From positions 1 to 41,912 of the forward strand of contig NZ_AWQS01000015.1 of assembly GCF_000576575.1 (NCBI RefSeq): a DNA stretch of 41,912 nucleotides, written 5' to 3'. Below, in pieces: positions 25,410 to 33,572 of this stretch. The number at the start of each line of letters is the position of its first letter. Position 1 is the stretch's first letter. The translations under genes were made by a program, and so were the position numbers. The notes beneath the pieces were generated by a model. It worked only from the letters and a program-made list of their open reading frames with translations. It searched no databases and was not told where the DNA came from. The stretch is from Intrasporangium chromatireducens Q5-1 (lineage in GTDB: Bacteria > Actinomycetota > Actinomycetes > Actinomycetales > Dermatophilaceae).

Positions 25410-26800
25410 GCAGCAGCGTTGACATCGCGCACTCGCTCGCCACCCATGCCGTGGGCCAGGACTTCACCAACCTGGCACCCGAGACCGTCCAGGCCGCCAT
25501 CGAGGTCCTCTACGACACGTTGGCGGTGGCCCTCGGCGGCGTGCAGTCCCCGGGCGTTCCCGAGGCGCGGCAGGCCCTCGCCGGCTGGGGCGAGGGGAAG
25601 GCAACGGTGTGGGGGGTCGGCTCGACGGCGCCCGGACCCTTCGCGGCGCTGCTCAATGCCGGCGCCCTGCACGCCCTAGACTACGACGACACCGACGACA
25701 AGGTGCCGCTGCACGCCGCCAGTGTCGTCCTGCCGGCCCTGCTCGCAGACCTCGAGGAGCACCGAGCAGACTGCGCCGGCCGGGAGTTCCTCACCGCCCT
25801 GACGGTTGGTCTCGACGGTGCGATGCGCGTTGGTCGCGCCGGCGGACCGAAGGGCAGCCGGGGGTGGAACTACAGCGTCGTCAGCGGGGGAATCGGCGCG
25901 GCGCTCGCCGTCGCGCGTCTGCGGGGCTGGGACACGGACCAGGCGGTCAGCCTGCTCGGTCACCAACTCGCACAGACCTCCGGCAGCCTGCAGTCCATCA
26001 TCGACGGGACGTTGGCGAAGCGGTTCCAGCCGGCGATGGTCGCCAAGGACGTCCTCTTCGGCGCGGCTCTGGCCGGCGCGGGAATCGATGGGCCGCGCAA
26101 CGTTTTCGAGGGGCGGGCCGGGTTCATCAACCTCTACCAGGACGGCGACTTCGACGCCAAGGTCCTGCTCGACGGGGCCGAGACAGCGGCATACCTGAGC
26201 GACCTCAGCCTCAAGCCCTACCCGGCCTGTCGCTTCACCCACGCACCCATCGACCTCGCTCTGAGCATGCGCGCCGCAGGTGTGAAACCGGACGACGTCG
26301 AGGAGCTCACGTTCGTCACCAGCGGCCAGGCCGTCAACATGGTGGGGCGGCCATATGACCCCGCGACGGCGAACCTCGTCGATGCTCAGTTCTGTATCGC
26401 CTACACGACCAGCGTCGCCCTGCACCGTGGCGCCGTGCTGATCGGAGACTTCAGTGACGAGGCGCGCCGCGACCCGGACGTCGGCGGTTTTGCCGCCGAA
26501 CGTATCAACGTCGTGGCGACCGACGACGTCGACTTCCTCTCGATGGCTCCCGTCACCGCCCAGGTCCGGTTTAAGGACGGGGGTGAACGGTCCTTCGTCA
26601 CCGACACGGTCTCCGGCAGCCCGGAGCGCCGGCTGACCGTTGAGGAACTGAAGGCGAAGGCTGGTGACTGCCTCCGCAGCGGCCGCTCCGAAGTCACCGC
26701 CGACCAGCTCTGGGAGGCGGTCAACGAACTCGCTACCGACGCTCCCGTATCGCGGCTCGTCGAGGTCCTGTCCCGTCCCAACCAAGGAGTGATCGCCTGA
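25406..26800 (+). CDS. MmgE/PrpD family protein, copy 3
   Basis: A 464-residue MmgE/PrpD member, distinct from the two copies of the first operon. Hallmarks are LNAGALHALDYDDTDD, LKPYPACRFTHAP and DAQFCIAYTTSVALHRG. Starts and stops overlap on both sides (ATGA with the DUF35 gene, TGATG with the CoA-transferase), so it is translationally tied to the retro-aldol genes. Its presence in each of the two operons suggests that a dehydration, decarboxylation or epimerisation of a polar, possibly dicarboxylic, intermediate is part of the route. No specific substrate can be named. Confidence 0.9.
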   Translation: MSSSVDIAHSLATHAVGQDFTNLAPETVQAAIEVLYDTLAVALGGVQSPGVPEARQALAGWGEGKATVWGVGSTAPGPFAALLNAGALHALDYDDTDDKVPLHAASVVLPALLADLEEHRADCAGREFLTALTVGLDGAMRVGRAGGPKGSRGWNYSVVSGGIGAALAVARLRGWDTDQAVSLLGHQLAQTSGSLQSIIDGTLAKRFQPAMVAKDVLFGAALAGAGIDGPRNVFEGRAGFINLYQDGDFDAKVLLDGAETAAYLSDLSLKPYPACRFTHAPIDLALSMRAAGVKPDDVEELTFVTSGQAVNMVGRPYDPATANLVDAQFCIAYTTSVALHRGAVLIGDFSDEARRDPDVGGFAAERINVVATDDVDFLSMAPVTAQVRFKDGGERSFVTDTVSGSPERRLTVEELKAKAGDCLRSGRSEVTADQLWEAVNELATDAPVSRLVEVLSRPNQGVIA

Positions 26801-28041
26801 TGAGCGCCAACCAGGTCACCGGTGGACCGCTCGCCGGTATCAAAGTCGTCGAACTGTGCCACCTGATCGCCGGCCCGTACTGCGGCATGCTCCTCGCTGA
26901 CGAGGGGGCCGACGTCGTCAAAGTCGAGCCCCCACAGGGGGAACTGACGCGCAGCCGGGAGCCGATCCGGGTCACGGAGCAGGGGACGATGTCCGGCTAC
27001 TTCGCGTCGCTCAACCGCCGCAAGCGCAGCATCAGTCTCGATCTCAAGAACGCGGCCGGTGCCGAACTCTTCCACGAGCTGATGCAGGACGCCGACGTGT
27101 TCCTCACGAACATGAGGGGCGGGGCCCTGAGCCGGTTGGGCATCCACCCGGAACAGCTCCGCGAGCGCTACCCGTCGCTCATCGTGGTCAGCATGAGCGG
27201 CTTCGGGCTCTACAACACCGGCGAGGATCCGAACCGGGCCGGCCTCGCCATGGTGGCCGAGGCAGTGTCGGGCACCACAGCCCTCACCCGGGACCGGGAG
27301 GGCCGACCCACCTGGTGCGGCTTCGCGCTCGGCGACATCGTCACGGGCATGACGGCCCACTCGTCGGTGCTGCTCGGCCTGCGGGAACGGGACATCACCG
27401 GGCAAGGCCGCCTGGTCGACTTGGCGCTGACCGAGTGTGCGCTCCCTCTGGCCACGGTCGCCCTGGCCCGGGTGCAGTCCAGCTCCGCGGAACTGTCCAA
27501 GGTGGCCGGAGCCAACGACTTCCATGGTGTCCCCTATGGGACCTTCGAGGCGTCGGACGGGTTCTTCAACGTCGGCGTCAACCGTGACGACTTCTGGGCC
27601 AGGCTTTGCCAGGCCATGGGACGTCCGGAACTGACAACGGACCCGCGCTACGCGACGTACGTGGAACGCGCGAGTCGACAGCACGAGGTCGAGGCGCTGC
27701 TCGAGGACTGGAGCATGAGGCTCACCCGTGAAGAGGTGGTCCGGACCCTGACCGAGGCGGACGTTCCGGTCGCCCCGGTGCTCACCATGAGTGAGGTCAC
27801 CGATTATGACCACTTCCGCGCGCGCGGCACCTTCATCGAGGTCGACGACACGATCGGCGGCACGCTCCGGCAGCCGACCGATCCGACCGGCTTCGCGGTG
27901 AACGCTCCCGCCCGCGTGCCACGTCTGGGCGAGCATCGCGACGAGGTCCTGGGTGAACTGGGGCTCGACGCAACCGAAATCAACAAGGTGGCGGAGCGCG
28001 GGGCGTTCGGCGCCATCGTGCCTGCCGGCGCCACCGCATGA
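26800..28041 (+). CDS. CaiB/BaiF family (class III) CoA-transferase
   Basis: A 413-residue class III CoA-transferase. The expected nucleophile is Asp179 in FALGDIVTGM. The N-terminus has IKVVELCHLIAGPYCGMLLADEGA (in parts) and VVKVEPPQG. The racemase histidine is absent: the upstream segment reads EDPNRAGLAMVAEAVSG. Transferase activity is therefore expected. It overlaps the MmgE/PrpD stop (TGATG) and the next acyl-CoA dehydrogenase start. It could pass CoA from a product of cleavage, for example acetyl- or propionyl-CoA, to the incoming acid of this operon (inference). Confidence 0.9.
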   Translation: MSANQVTGGPLAGIKVVELCHLIAGPYCGMLLADEGADVVKVEPPQGELTRSREPIRVTEQGTMSGYFASLNRRKRSISLDLKNAAGAELFHELMQDADVFLTNMRGGALSRLGIHPEQLRERYPSLIVVSMSGFGLYNTGEDPNRAGLAMVAEAVSGTTALTRDREGRPTWCGFALGDIVTGMTAHSSVLLGLRERDITGQGRLVDLALTECALPLATVALARVQSSSAELSKVAGANDFHGVPYGTFEASDGFFNVGVNRDDFWARLCQAMGRPELTTDPRYATYVERASRQHEVEALLEDWSMRLTREEVVRTLTEADVPVAPVLTMSEVTDYDHFRARGTFIEVDDTIGGTLRQPTDPTGFAVNAPARVPRLGEHRDEVLGELGLDATEINKVAERGAFGAIVPAGATA

Positions 28042-29261
28042 CATCTGCCAAGGCAGCAACTGGAAAGGCTGACAACACCATGACCGCTGTGGACACGAAC
28101 GAGACGACCAAGGCCAGTCTGGAGGATGTGCTCCAGGCCGCCAAGGCGGTCACCTCGCGATTCCCGAACGAGTACTACCAGCAAGTCGACGAGAAGGAGG
28201 GCTTCCCGGAGGAGTTCGCCAAGGCCGCCGAGAAGGCGGGACTGCACGCCGTCATGATCCCCGAGGAGTATGGCGGCTGGGGCCTTGGTGTCACCGAGGC
28301 ATCAGTGATCACCGAGGAGATCAACCGGTCGGGGGGAGCCGGCGCGGCGATCCACGCGGCCATGTTCGCAATGGGCATCGTGGTGGGCCATGGCTCGGAG
28401 GAACTGAAGCGGAAGTGGCTGCCGCAGATCACGAGCGGTGATGTGCGACTGACCACCTTCGCCCTGACCGAGCCGGACGCCGGCACCGACACGTCAAAGC
28501 TGGCGACGACTGCGCGCCTTGAGGGCAATGAGTGGGTCTTCAACGGCCAGAAGGTGTTCATCTCGCGTGCCGCCTACACGGACCTGATGGTCATCATGGC
28601 GCGTACAAGCCCGTCTCCCGACCCGAAGAAGCCCGGCCTCGGCATCTCCTGCTTCCTCATCGACATTCGCGACGTGGATCCGAAGCGGCTCTCCATGCGC
28701 AAGATCCCGCTGCTGTTCAACCACCACACCTACGAGCTGTTCATCGACAACCTGCGGGTGCCGGAGGAGTCCCTCATCGGCGAGGAGGGCATGGGGTTCC
28801 GGTACCTCTTCGACGGTCTCAATGCGGAGCGGATCGTCATCGCGGCTGAGTGCATCGGCGACGGCCGGTGGTTCATCGACAAGGCGGTCAAGTACGCGAA
28901 TGAGCGCGTTCTCTTCGGCCGGCCCATCGGCGCGAACCAGGCGATCCAGCACCCGATCGCCCGGGGCTACGCCCACCTCGAAGCAGCGGACGCCATGCGC
29001 TGGAAGGCTGCTGCGGCATACGACGCGCGTGCCGAGAACGCGCCCGCGCTCGCCAACATGGCGAAGTACCTCGCGGCGGACGCGTCCTGGGAACTCGCCG
29101 AGGCATGCATGCAGACGCACGGTGGCTTCGGCCTGACCAAGGAGTACGACATCGAGCGGAAGTTCCGCGACAACCGCGTGTTCCAGGTCGCGCCCGTGTC
29201 ACCCAACATGGTCCTCAACTACCTCAGCCACAAGGTGCTGGGGATGCCGAAGTCCTACTAG
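28038..29261 (+). CDS. acyl-CoA dehydrogenase, isovaleryl-CoA dehydrogenase-type base
   Basis: A 407-residue FAD acyl-CoA dehydrogenase. TEPDAGTDTSKLATTA (144-159) is the FAD-contact motif. The catalytic base is probably Glu264 in GLNAERIVIAA, aligned with Glu254 of isovaleryl-CoA dehydrogenase (GLDLERLVLA). The usual YEGT segment is replaced by FQVAPVSPNMVLNYL, a variant known in one ACAD subgroup. The IVD-type base favours branched or bulky acyl groups. The ATG at 28038 overlaps the upstream stop; a second in-frame ATG at 28080 with GGAAAGG before it is an alternative start. It would make the enoyl-CoA for the MaoC pair just downstream. Confidence 0.92.
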   Translation: MTSAKAATGKADNTMTAVDTNETTKASLEDVLQAAKAVTSRFPNEYYQQVDEKEGFPEEFAKAAEKAGLHAVMIPEEYGGWGLGVTEASVITEEINRSGGAGAAIHAAMFAMGIVVGHGSEELKRKWLPQITSGDVRLTTFALTEPDAGTDTSKLATTARLEGNEWVFNGQKVFISRAAYTDLMVIMARTSPSPDPKKPGLGISCFLIDIRDVDPKRLSMRKIPLLFNHHTYELFIDNLRVPEESLIGEEGMGFRYLFDGLNAERIVIAAECIGDGRWFIDKAVKYANERVLFGRPIGANQAIQHPIARGYAHLEAADAMRWKAAAAYDARAENAPALANMAKYLAADASWELAEACMQTHGGFGLTKEYDIERKFRDNRVFQVAPVSPNMVLNYLSHKVLGMPKSY

Positions 29262-29270
29262 GGGCTCGGG

Positions 29271-29750
29271 ATGGAGCCGCTCTATTTCGAGGATTACCAG
29301 GACGGGCAGTGGATCGAGACGCCGAGGCGCACGGTCACGGACTATGAGATCTCGGCGTTCGTGACCCTCTGTGGCTTCCTCACGCCGACCTTCACCGATC
29401 TGGAGTACGTGAGCAGACCTGAGCACTACTCCGGTCGTATCGCACCGGGGATGCTCACCCTGTCGCTGGCCGAGGGCCTCATCCTGGCCGCCGGTGTGAC
29501 CCGAGGGACGGGTCTGGCGCTGATGGAGCTCACCCCCGCGTGGAAGGCGCCCGTCTATGCAGGAGACACGATCTACACCGAGATCAACTTCGTTTCCAAG
29601 CGGCTGACCTCAAAGGGAGACCGAGGGGTGGTGAAGACGAACAATGTCGTGCGCAACACCAAGGGCGACATAGTCGCCACCTACTCGTCCACTCGAATGA
29701 TCAAGAGCAGAACGTTCGGGACCAGCGGACCCGAGGAAGGAGGACAATGA
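29271..29750 (+). CDS. MaoC-like hot-dog protein without catalytic Asp/His
   Basis: A 159-residue single hot-dog domain of the MaoC dehydratase family. At the hydratase-2 motif, where the active partner has LSGDYNPIHTD, this protein reads LCGFLTPTFTD: the catalytic Asp and His are both Phe (36 and 41). The fold-forming segments APGMLTLSLAEG and WKAPVYAGDTI are preserved. Such a degenerate subunit next to an intact one is the arrangement of ChsH1-ChsH2 and other heteromeric MaoC hydratases, where the degenerate half makes room for a bulky acyl chain. The stop overlaps the start of the active partner. The ATG at 29271 has GGGGCTCGG upstream, a weak site. Confidence 0.87.
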   Translation: MEPLYFEDYQDGQWIETPRRTVTDYEISAFVTLCGFLTPTFTDLEYVSRPEHYSGRIAPGMLTLSLAEGLILAAGVTRGTGLALMELTPAWKAPVYAGDTIYTEINFVSKRLTSKGDRGVVKTNNVVRNTKGDIVATYSSTRMIKSRTFGTSGPEEGGQ

Positions 29751-30214
29751 TGGGCAAGGTTCAGAAGCCGGCGTTCTACTTCGAGGACTTCGAGGTCGGT
29801 GACACCTTCACCACGCCGAGCCGCACGATCGGCCTCGCCGAGATCTCGACCTTTGCCGGGCTCTCCGGCGACTACAACCCGATTCACACCGACGCGCAGT
29901 TCGCGGCTGACAGCTCGTTCGGTCAGCGCATCGCCCACGGCGTTCTCGGGATGAGCGTGCTGACCGGACTCATCACGCGGCTTGGCGTCTTCGAAGCCTC
30001 GACGATCGCTCTCCTTGGCATCGAGGACTGGCGGTTCAGGGGTCCGGTGTTCGACGGCGACACCATCCGCGTCGAGGTGCTGATCGAGGACAAGAAGCTG
30101 ACCAGTGACGGCGAGCGGGGCGTCCTCCGCCGGCGATACCAGCTCATGAACCAGCGTGACGAGGTCGTCCAGGAGGGAGTCATGCCGCTTCTCGTGAAGT
30201 GCCGCCCCGAGTGA
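29747..30214 (+). CDS. MaoC-family enoyl-CoA hydratase, intact motif
   Basis: A 155-residue hot-dog enoyl-CoA hydratase. The hydratase-2 motif is complete: Asp42 and His47 in LSGDYNPIHTDAQFA, followed by QRIAHGVLGMSVLTGL. It likely hydrates the product of the 28038 dehydrogenase together with its degenerate partner. I chose ATG 29747 (followed by a second ATG) because of the strong GAAGGAGG site 5 bases upstream and the 4-bp ATGA overlap with the previous stop. The product would be a beta-hydroxyacyl-CoA suited to oxidation, or to retro-aldol cleavage by the 23790/24975 pair if the hydroxyl carbon is tertiary (inference). Confidence 0.92.
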   Translation: MMGKVQKPAFYFEDFEVGDTFTTPSRTIGLAEISTFAGLSGDYNPIHTDAQFAADSSFGQRIAHGVLGMSVLTGLITRLGVFEASTIALLGIEDWRFRGPVFDGDTIRVEVLIEDKKLTSDGERGVLRRRYQLMNQRDEVVQEGVMPLLVKCRPE

Positions 30215-30268
30215 AGGGGCACGGCAGCTGCCGAGAGGAGCGGCGACTCGTGACGAAAGGAATCGCCG

Positions 30269-31330
30269 ATGACGGGCTCTCGTGAAATCTGTGCGGGCGA
30301 CGTGCGATTCGGTCTGTTCCTGTCCGGGTGGCTCGACCCGGCGGAGGCCAATCCTCCTCGTCGACTGGACGCCCACCTGTCCCGAGCCGCGGCCGCCGAG
30401 ACGGCCGGCTTCAGCTCGGTCTGGGTGGGACAGCACTTCCTCGGCGCTCCCTGGCCGGTGCTCGACACGACAGCCTTCCTCGGTCGCCTCTGCGCGGCGA
30501 CGAAGTCCGTCGAGCTGGGCGGGATCTATCTGCTGCCCCTGGCCCACCCCGTGGCGCTGGCCGAGGCCCTCGTCAGTCTGGACCACCTGTCCGGGGGACG
30601 CCTCATCGTGGGTGCCGCGCTTGGTTGGGCGCCTCGGGAGTTCGCTGCCTTCGGCGTGCCGATGAGCGAGCGCGTCAGTCGGTTCCGAGAAGGTCTCCGG
30701 ATCATGGAGCAGCTGTGGCGGTCGGACGAGCCGTTCGACTTCGTCGGCCGCCACTTCGAACTTCACGACGTGCGGATGCTGGCCCGCCCGGTTCGGCAGC
30801 AGGGAATCCCGGTCTGGGTGGGCGCCAGCTCAGAGAAGGCTGTTCGCCGGGCAGCAAGGCTGGGTGACACCTGGCTTGCCAGCAGCCACACTCCCCAAGA
30901 GGTCCTGGCCGACCTGAGCAGCGTCTTCCAAGACTCGCTTCTCCGGGCCGGCAAGGACGTGAGCCGCCGTCCCCTCTTCCGTCACTGCCTGGTGGCGGAA
31001 ACCGATGAGCTCGCGGTCCAGCGCTTTGTCGACGCCTTCGACTCCTACTATCGAGTGCTCGGCGAGTGGGGCATCTTCAGCCAGGTAGTGGGAGAGGGGC
31101 ACGCGCAGGGCGCCGGTCCACGGTTGCCCGCAGGGCGCGCCATCGTCGGTAGCCCCAGCGCCGTTGCCCGGCAGATCGATGAGTACCGCGCGCTCGGCTT
31201 CGACGACTTCGTCTTCCAAGTGGGCCTGCCCGGCACTGCAGAGGCGTGGGTGCAGGAGTCGATCTCCTTGCTTGGCTCGGAGGTCCTGCCGATGGTGCAG
31301 ACACATGCCGTGAAGGAGGCAACCCGATGA
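30269..31330 (+). CDS. LLM-class flavin-dependent oxidoreductase
   Basis: A 353-residue luciferase-like TIM-barrel protein. Typical blocks are GFSSVWVGQHFLG, LSGGRLIVGAALGWAPREFAAFGVP, a GIPVWVGASSEKAVRRAARLGDTWL stretch read in parts, and the C-terminal AIVGSPSAVARQIDEYRALGFDDFVF. The family uses FMNH2 or F420 for monooxygenation or hydride transfer. Its sequence pattern is close to the broken LLM gene at 38696 (both have W-x-GQHFL and the same IIGDP/IVGSP region), so these are probably paralogs. The ATG at 30269 has GAAAGGAA at good spacing. It overlaps the hydrolase start (ATGA). A Baeyer-Villiger or ring hydroxylation step is possible but unproven. Confidence 0.9.
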   Translation: MTGSREICAGDVRFGLFLSGWLDPAEANPPRRLDAHLSRAAAAETAGFSSVWVGQHFLGAPWPVLDTTAFLGRLCAATKSVELGGIYLLPLAHPVALAEALVSLDHLSGGRLIVGAALGWAPREFAAFGVPMSERVSRFREGLRIMEQLWRSDEPFDFVGRHFELHDVRMLARPVRQQGIPVWVGASSEKAVRRAARLGDTWLASSHTPQEVLADLSSVFQDSLLRAGKDVSRRPLFRHCLVAETDELAVQRFVDAFDSYYRVLGEWGIFSQVVGEGHAQGAGPRLPAGRAIVGSPSAVARQIDEYRALGFDDFVFQVGLPGTAEAWVQESISLLGSEVLPMVQTHAVKEATR

Positions 31331-32205
31331 GCCTGACGCTCGAGCAGGACAGCGTCGATCCCTGGACGAGAGCGTACGCCCAGGTACCCACTCGCGAGGT
31401 GATCGAGGTCGACGACCACGAGATTGCCGTGAGCGTCTGGCCGGACCGTGAACCGACCGGAACGGACCTCGTCCTCATTCATGGCGGTGCCGCGCAGCGG
31501 AGCTGGTGGGACCACCTGGCGCCGCTCATCACAGGTGTCCGGCGCGTCGTAGCACTCGACCTCTCGGGCCATGGTGAGAGCTCCCGTCGCCAGGCCTACA
31601 CCTTGGACGGCTGGTCGGATGAGGCGGCGGCAGTCGCCGCCCAACTGTGCCATCAACCTGTCCTCGTGGGCCACAGCATGGGAGGCCTCGTCGCAGTGAA
31701 CGCCGCCCAGCGCGGCCTCACCGACGTCGCAGGGGTCATGGCTCTCGATAGCCCCCTTCGCCGGAGCGAGCAAGGCTACTCGGACCGCCGGGCGAAGATC
31801 GCCTCACGTCCGGTCCGGTCGTATGACACGTGGACCGAGGCGGTCGCTGGATACAAGACGTTCCCACCGGTCGTTGCCGTTCCGGACGAGGTCATGACGC
31901 ACATCGTGCAGTTCGCCTATGGGAACGTCGAAGGGCGATGGGAGCTGAAGTTCGACCCTCGGATCTACGACCGGCCACAGGTCTCCGACGACTTCCTCAT
32001 CCGAGCCGAGATACCCACGATCTGGGTCAAGGCGGAGTATGGGTTCGTCGACCAACGGATGGCCGAACGCATACCGGTCGAGCTCGGGCCCAAGGGGTCT
32101 TTGATCGAGGTTCCGGACGCCACGCACCACCTCATCCTCGAGCAACCACTGGCGAGCGCCTGGGTGATCAGCTATTTCATCCAGCAGTTGTCCCCCCGAG
32201 CATGA
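31327..32205 (+). CDS. alpha/beta-hydrolase
   Basis: A 292-residue alpha/beta-hydrolase. The oxyanion segment LIHGGAAQRSWW is at 50-61, the nucleophile elbow GHSMGG has Ser117, and the C-terminal catalytic histidine is His267 or His268 (ATHHLILEQP). The LDLSGHGES segment is typical of the fold. It could cleave a lactone, ester or C-C bond produced by the LLM oxidoreductase whose stop it overlaps; oxygenase plus hydrolase pairs are a standard ring-opening tandem (inference). It overlaps the following transporter gene by 4 bases (ATGA). Confidence 0.92.
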   Translation: MSLTLEQDSVDPWTRAYAQVPTREVIEVDDHEIAVSVWPDREPTGTDLVLIHGGAAQRSWWDHLAPLITGVRRVVALDLSGHGESSRRQAYTLDGWSDEAAAVAAQLCHQPVLVGHSMGGLVAVNAAQRGLTDVAGVMALDSPLRRSEQGYSDRRAKIASRPVRSYDTWTEAVAGYKTFPPVVAVPDEVMTHIVQFAYGNVEGRWELKFDPRIYDRPQVSDDFLIRAEIPTIWVKAEYGFVDQRMAERIPVELGPKGSLIEVPDATHHLILEQPLASAWVISYFIQQLSPRA

Positions 32206-33479
32206 CCACAGACGGGATGGACGGCGCCATCCCAGGCAGGGCAGGCTGGATCTCGCAGATCGCCAGTCGTTGGTTCGTGCGGTTGATGGTCATCACAGGC
32301 ATCGCCCAGTTCATCAGCTCCTCGATTCGGCCGCTTCTCACCTACGAGAGTCTGGCTGCCGGGGCTGGGCCATTCGAGGTGGGCCTTGTCGCCGCCGCCT
32401 TCTCGACGCTGGCTCTCGCCGCAGCGATTCCGATGGGCAAGGCGGTGGACAGGCGAGGCGAAACCGGCTTCCTCATCATGGGCGGCGTCCTCGTGGCGAC
32501 GACGTTGGTCGCCTTGATGGCTCCAGTGAACCTCGTCGTGCTCGGTGTGTGCAGCGCCGGTCTGGGCCTCGGGCACCTTTCCCTCGTCGCGGCCGGTCAG
32601 ACTTTGATCGCGAAGGGGAGCCAGCCCGAGCGACGTGAGATGCGCTTCGCCACGCTGACCACGGTGAATGCGGTCGCCCAGATCGTGGGTCCCGCAGTGA
32701 CTGGCTTCATCATTGGACAGGTTCCCAGCACTCCGCAGTCGGTGGCGCTTCACGTCCCCCGAAGCAACCTGGTGCTGGCGTTCGCAGCCGGACTGGCCGT
32801 CGTCGCCACAATATCTGCAATCAGCCTGCGTCTCCGTCCCGGTGCACTGATCGCACGACCGGCACCCCAGGCTTCGCCCCGGCGTCGCGCGTTCAGTGCC
32901 GTGATGAAGCTTCCCGCCGTGCCCACAGCGATGCTGGCAAGTCTCACAGTGCTGACGTGCGTAGACCTGTTGAGCGCCTACCTCCCGGTCTTCGGCCAGC
33001 AGCACGGGCTCTCGGTGCGAACCGTGGGTCTGCTGCTGGCCACCCAGGGCGTCGCCTCAATGCTGATCCGGTTCTGGATGCTGCGGCTCATCGCTCGCTT
33101 CTCACGACGTCGTCTCCTCATGGGCACGATGGCCCTCGCCGCCCTCAGTGTCGCGAGCATTCCGTTGTGGGGCATGACTTCCGATCCGGTCCCGGGTCTG
33201 TTCGTCGCCATGTGTCTGGCCGGCCTCGGCCTGGGGGTCGGCCAACCTGCCACGATGGCGTGGGTGGCCGCACAGACCCCGGCAACGTTGCGCGGTACTG
33301 CCGTCAGCATTCGACTGAGCGGCAACCGCCTGGGACTCATCCTGGTCCCCATCTGCGCGGGCTCGCTCGCCGGAGCGTTGGGGTTGGCGGCTGTCTTTTG
33401 GCTGCCCGCCACGCTCCTCGTCCTGTCGGTGTTCCTCGTGCGGCGGAGCGAGGTCGGCTCGCACGAGCGGGAAGGGTGA
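32202..33479 (+). CDS. MFS transporter
   Basis: A 425-residue permease with about 12 hydrophobic segments. MFS traits are GLVAAAFSTLALAAAIPMGKAVDRRG (read in parts; the loop 2-3 motif is degenerate), a long central loop around residues 205-230, and the repeated pattern in the second half (FSRRRLLMGTMALAALSV). The N-terminal half has an IAQFISSSIRPLLTYES segment of YfcJ/AraJ-like carriers. No substrate can be read. It closes the second operon, 93 bases before the FadR-type regulator, and probably serves uptake or efflux of the substrate of that operon. Confidence 0.88.
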   Translation: MTTDGMDGAIPGRAGWISQIASRWFVRLMVITGIAQFISSSIRPLLTYESLAAGAGPFEVGLVAAAFSTLALAAAIPMGKAVDRRGETGFLIMGGVLVATTLVALMAPVNLVVLGVCSAGLGLGHLSLVAAGQTLIAKGSQPERREMRFATLTTVNAVAQIVGPAVTGFIIGQVPSTPQSVALHVPRSNLVLAFAAGLAVVATISAISLRLRPGALIARPAPQASPRRRAFSAVMKLPAVPTAMLASLTVLTCVDLLSAYLPVFGQQHGLSVRTVGLLLATQGVASMLIRFWMLRLIARFSRRRLLMGTMALAALSVASIPLWGMTSDPVPGLFVAMCLAGLGLGVGQPATMAWVAAQTPATLRGTAVSIRLSGNRLGLILVPICAGSLAGALGLAAVFWLPATLLVLSVFLVRRSEVGSHEREG

Positions 33480-33529
33480 AGGCGCGCCGGAAGCCGTCTT
33501 GTCCACCACCGAGAACACCATTGTGTAAA

Positions 33530-33538
33530 CTGTCAGAC
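33530..33538 (+). promoter_or_regulatory. candidate operator upstream of the FadR-type gene
   Basis: CTGTCAGAC, identical to the centre of the palindrome at 23721-23739. TGTCAGACG at 33531-33539 matches 8 of 9 bases of TGTCAGACA. It lies 35 bases before the regulator's ATG, in the right place for autoregulation. Confidence 0.5.
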
Positions 33539-33572
33539 GAATAGCAATTCGGGGGGATGAAGCGGAGGACAA

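Noticed and set aside
26401-28059. Long open frame of about 550 codons on the minus strand
   Set aside because: It is the antisense shadow of the CoA-transferase and MmgE/PrpD genes, low in hydrophobic structure and without any family motif; high GC produces such frames.
23790-30214. A true cholesterol side-chain cluster
   Set aside because: The module order matches, but no Kst/Hsa ring-degradation genes, KstR-type regulator or cytochrome P450 are in the window.
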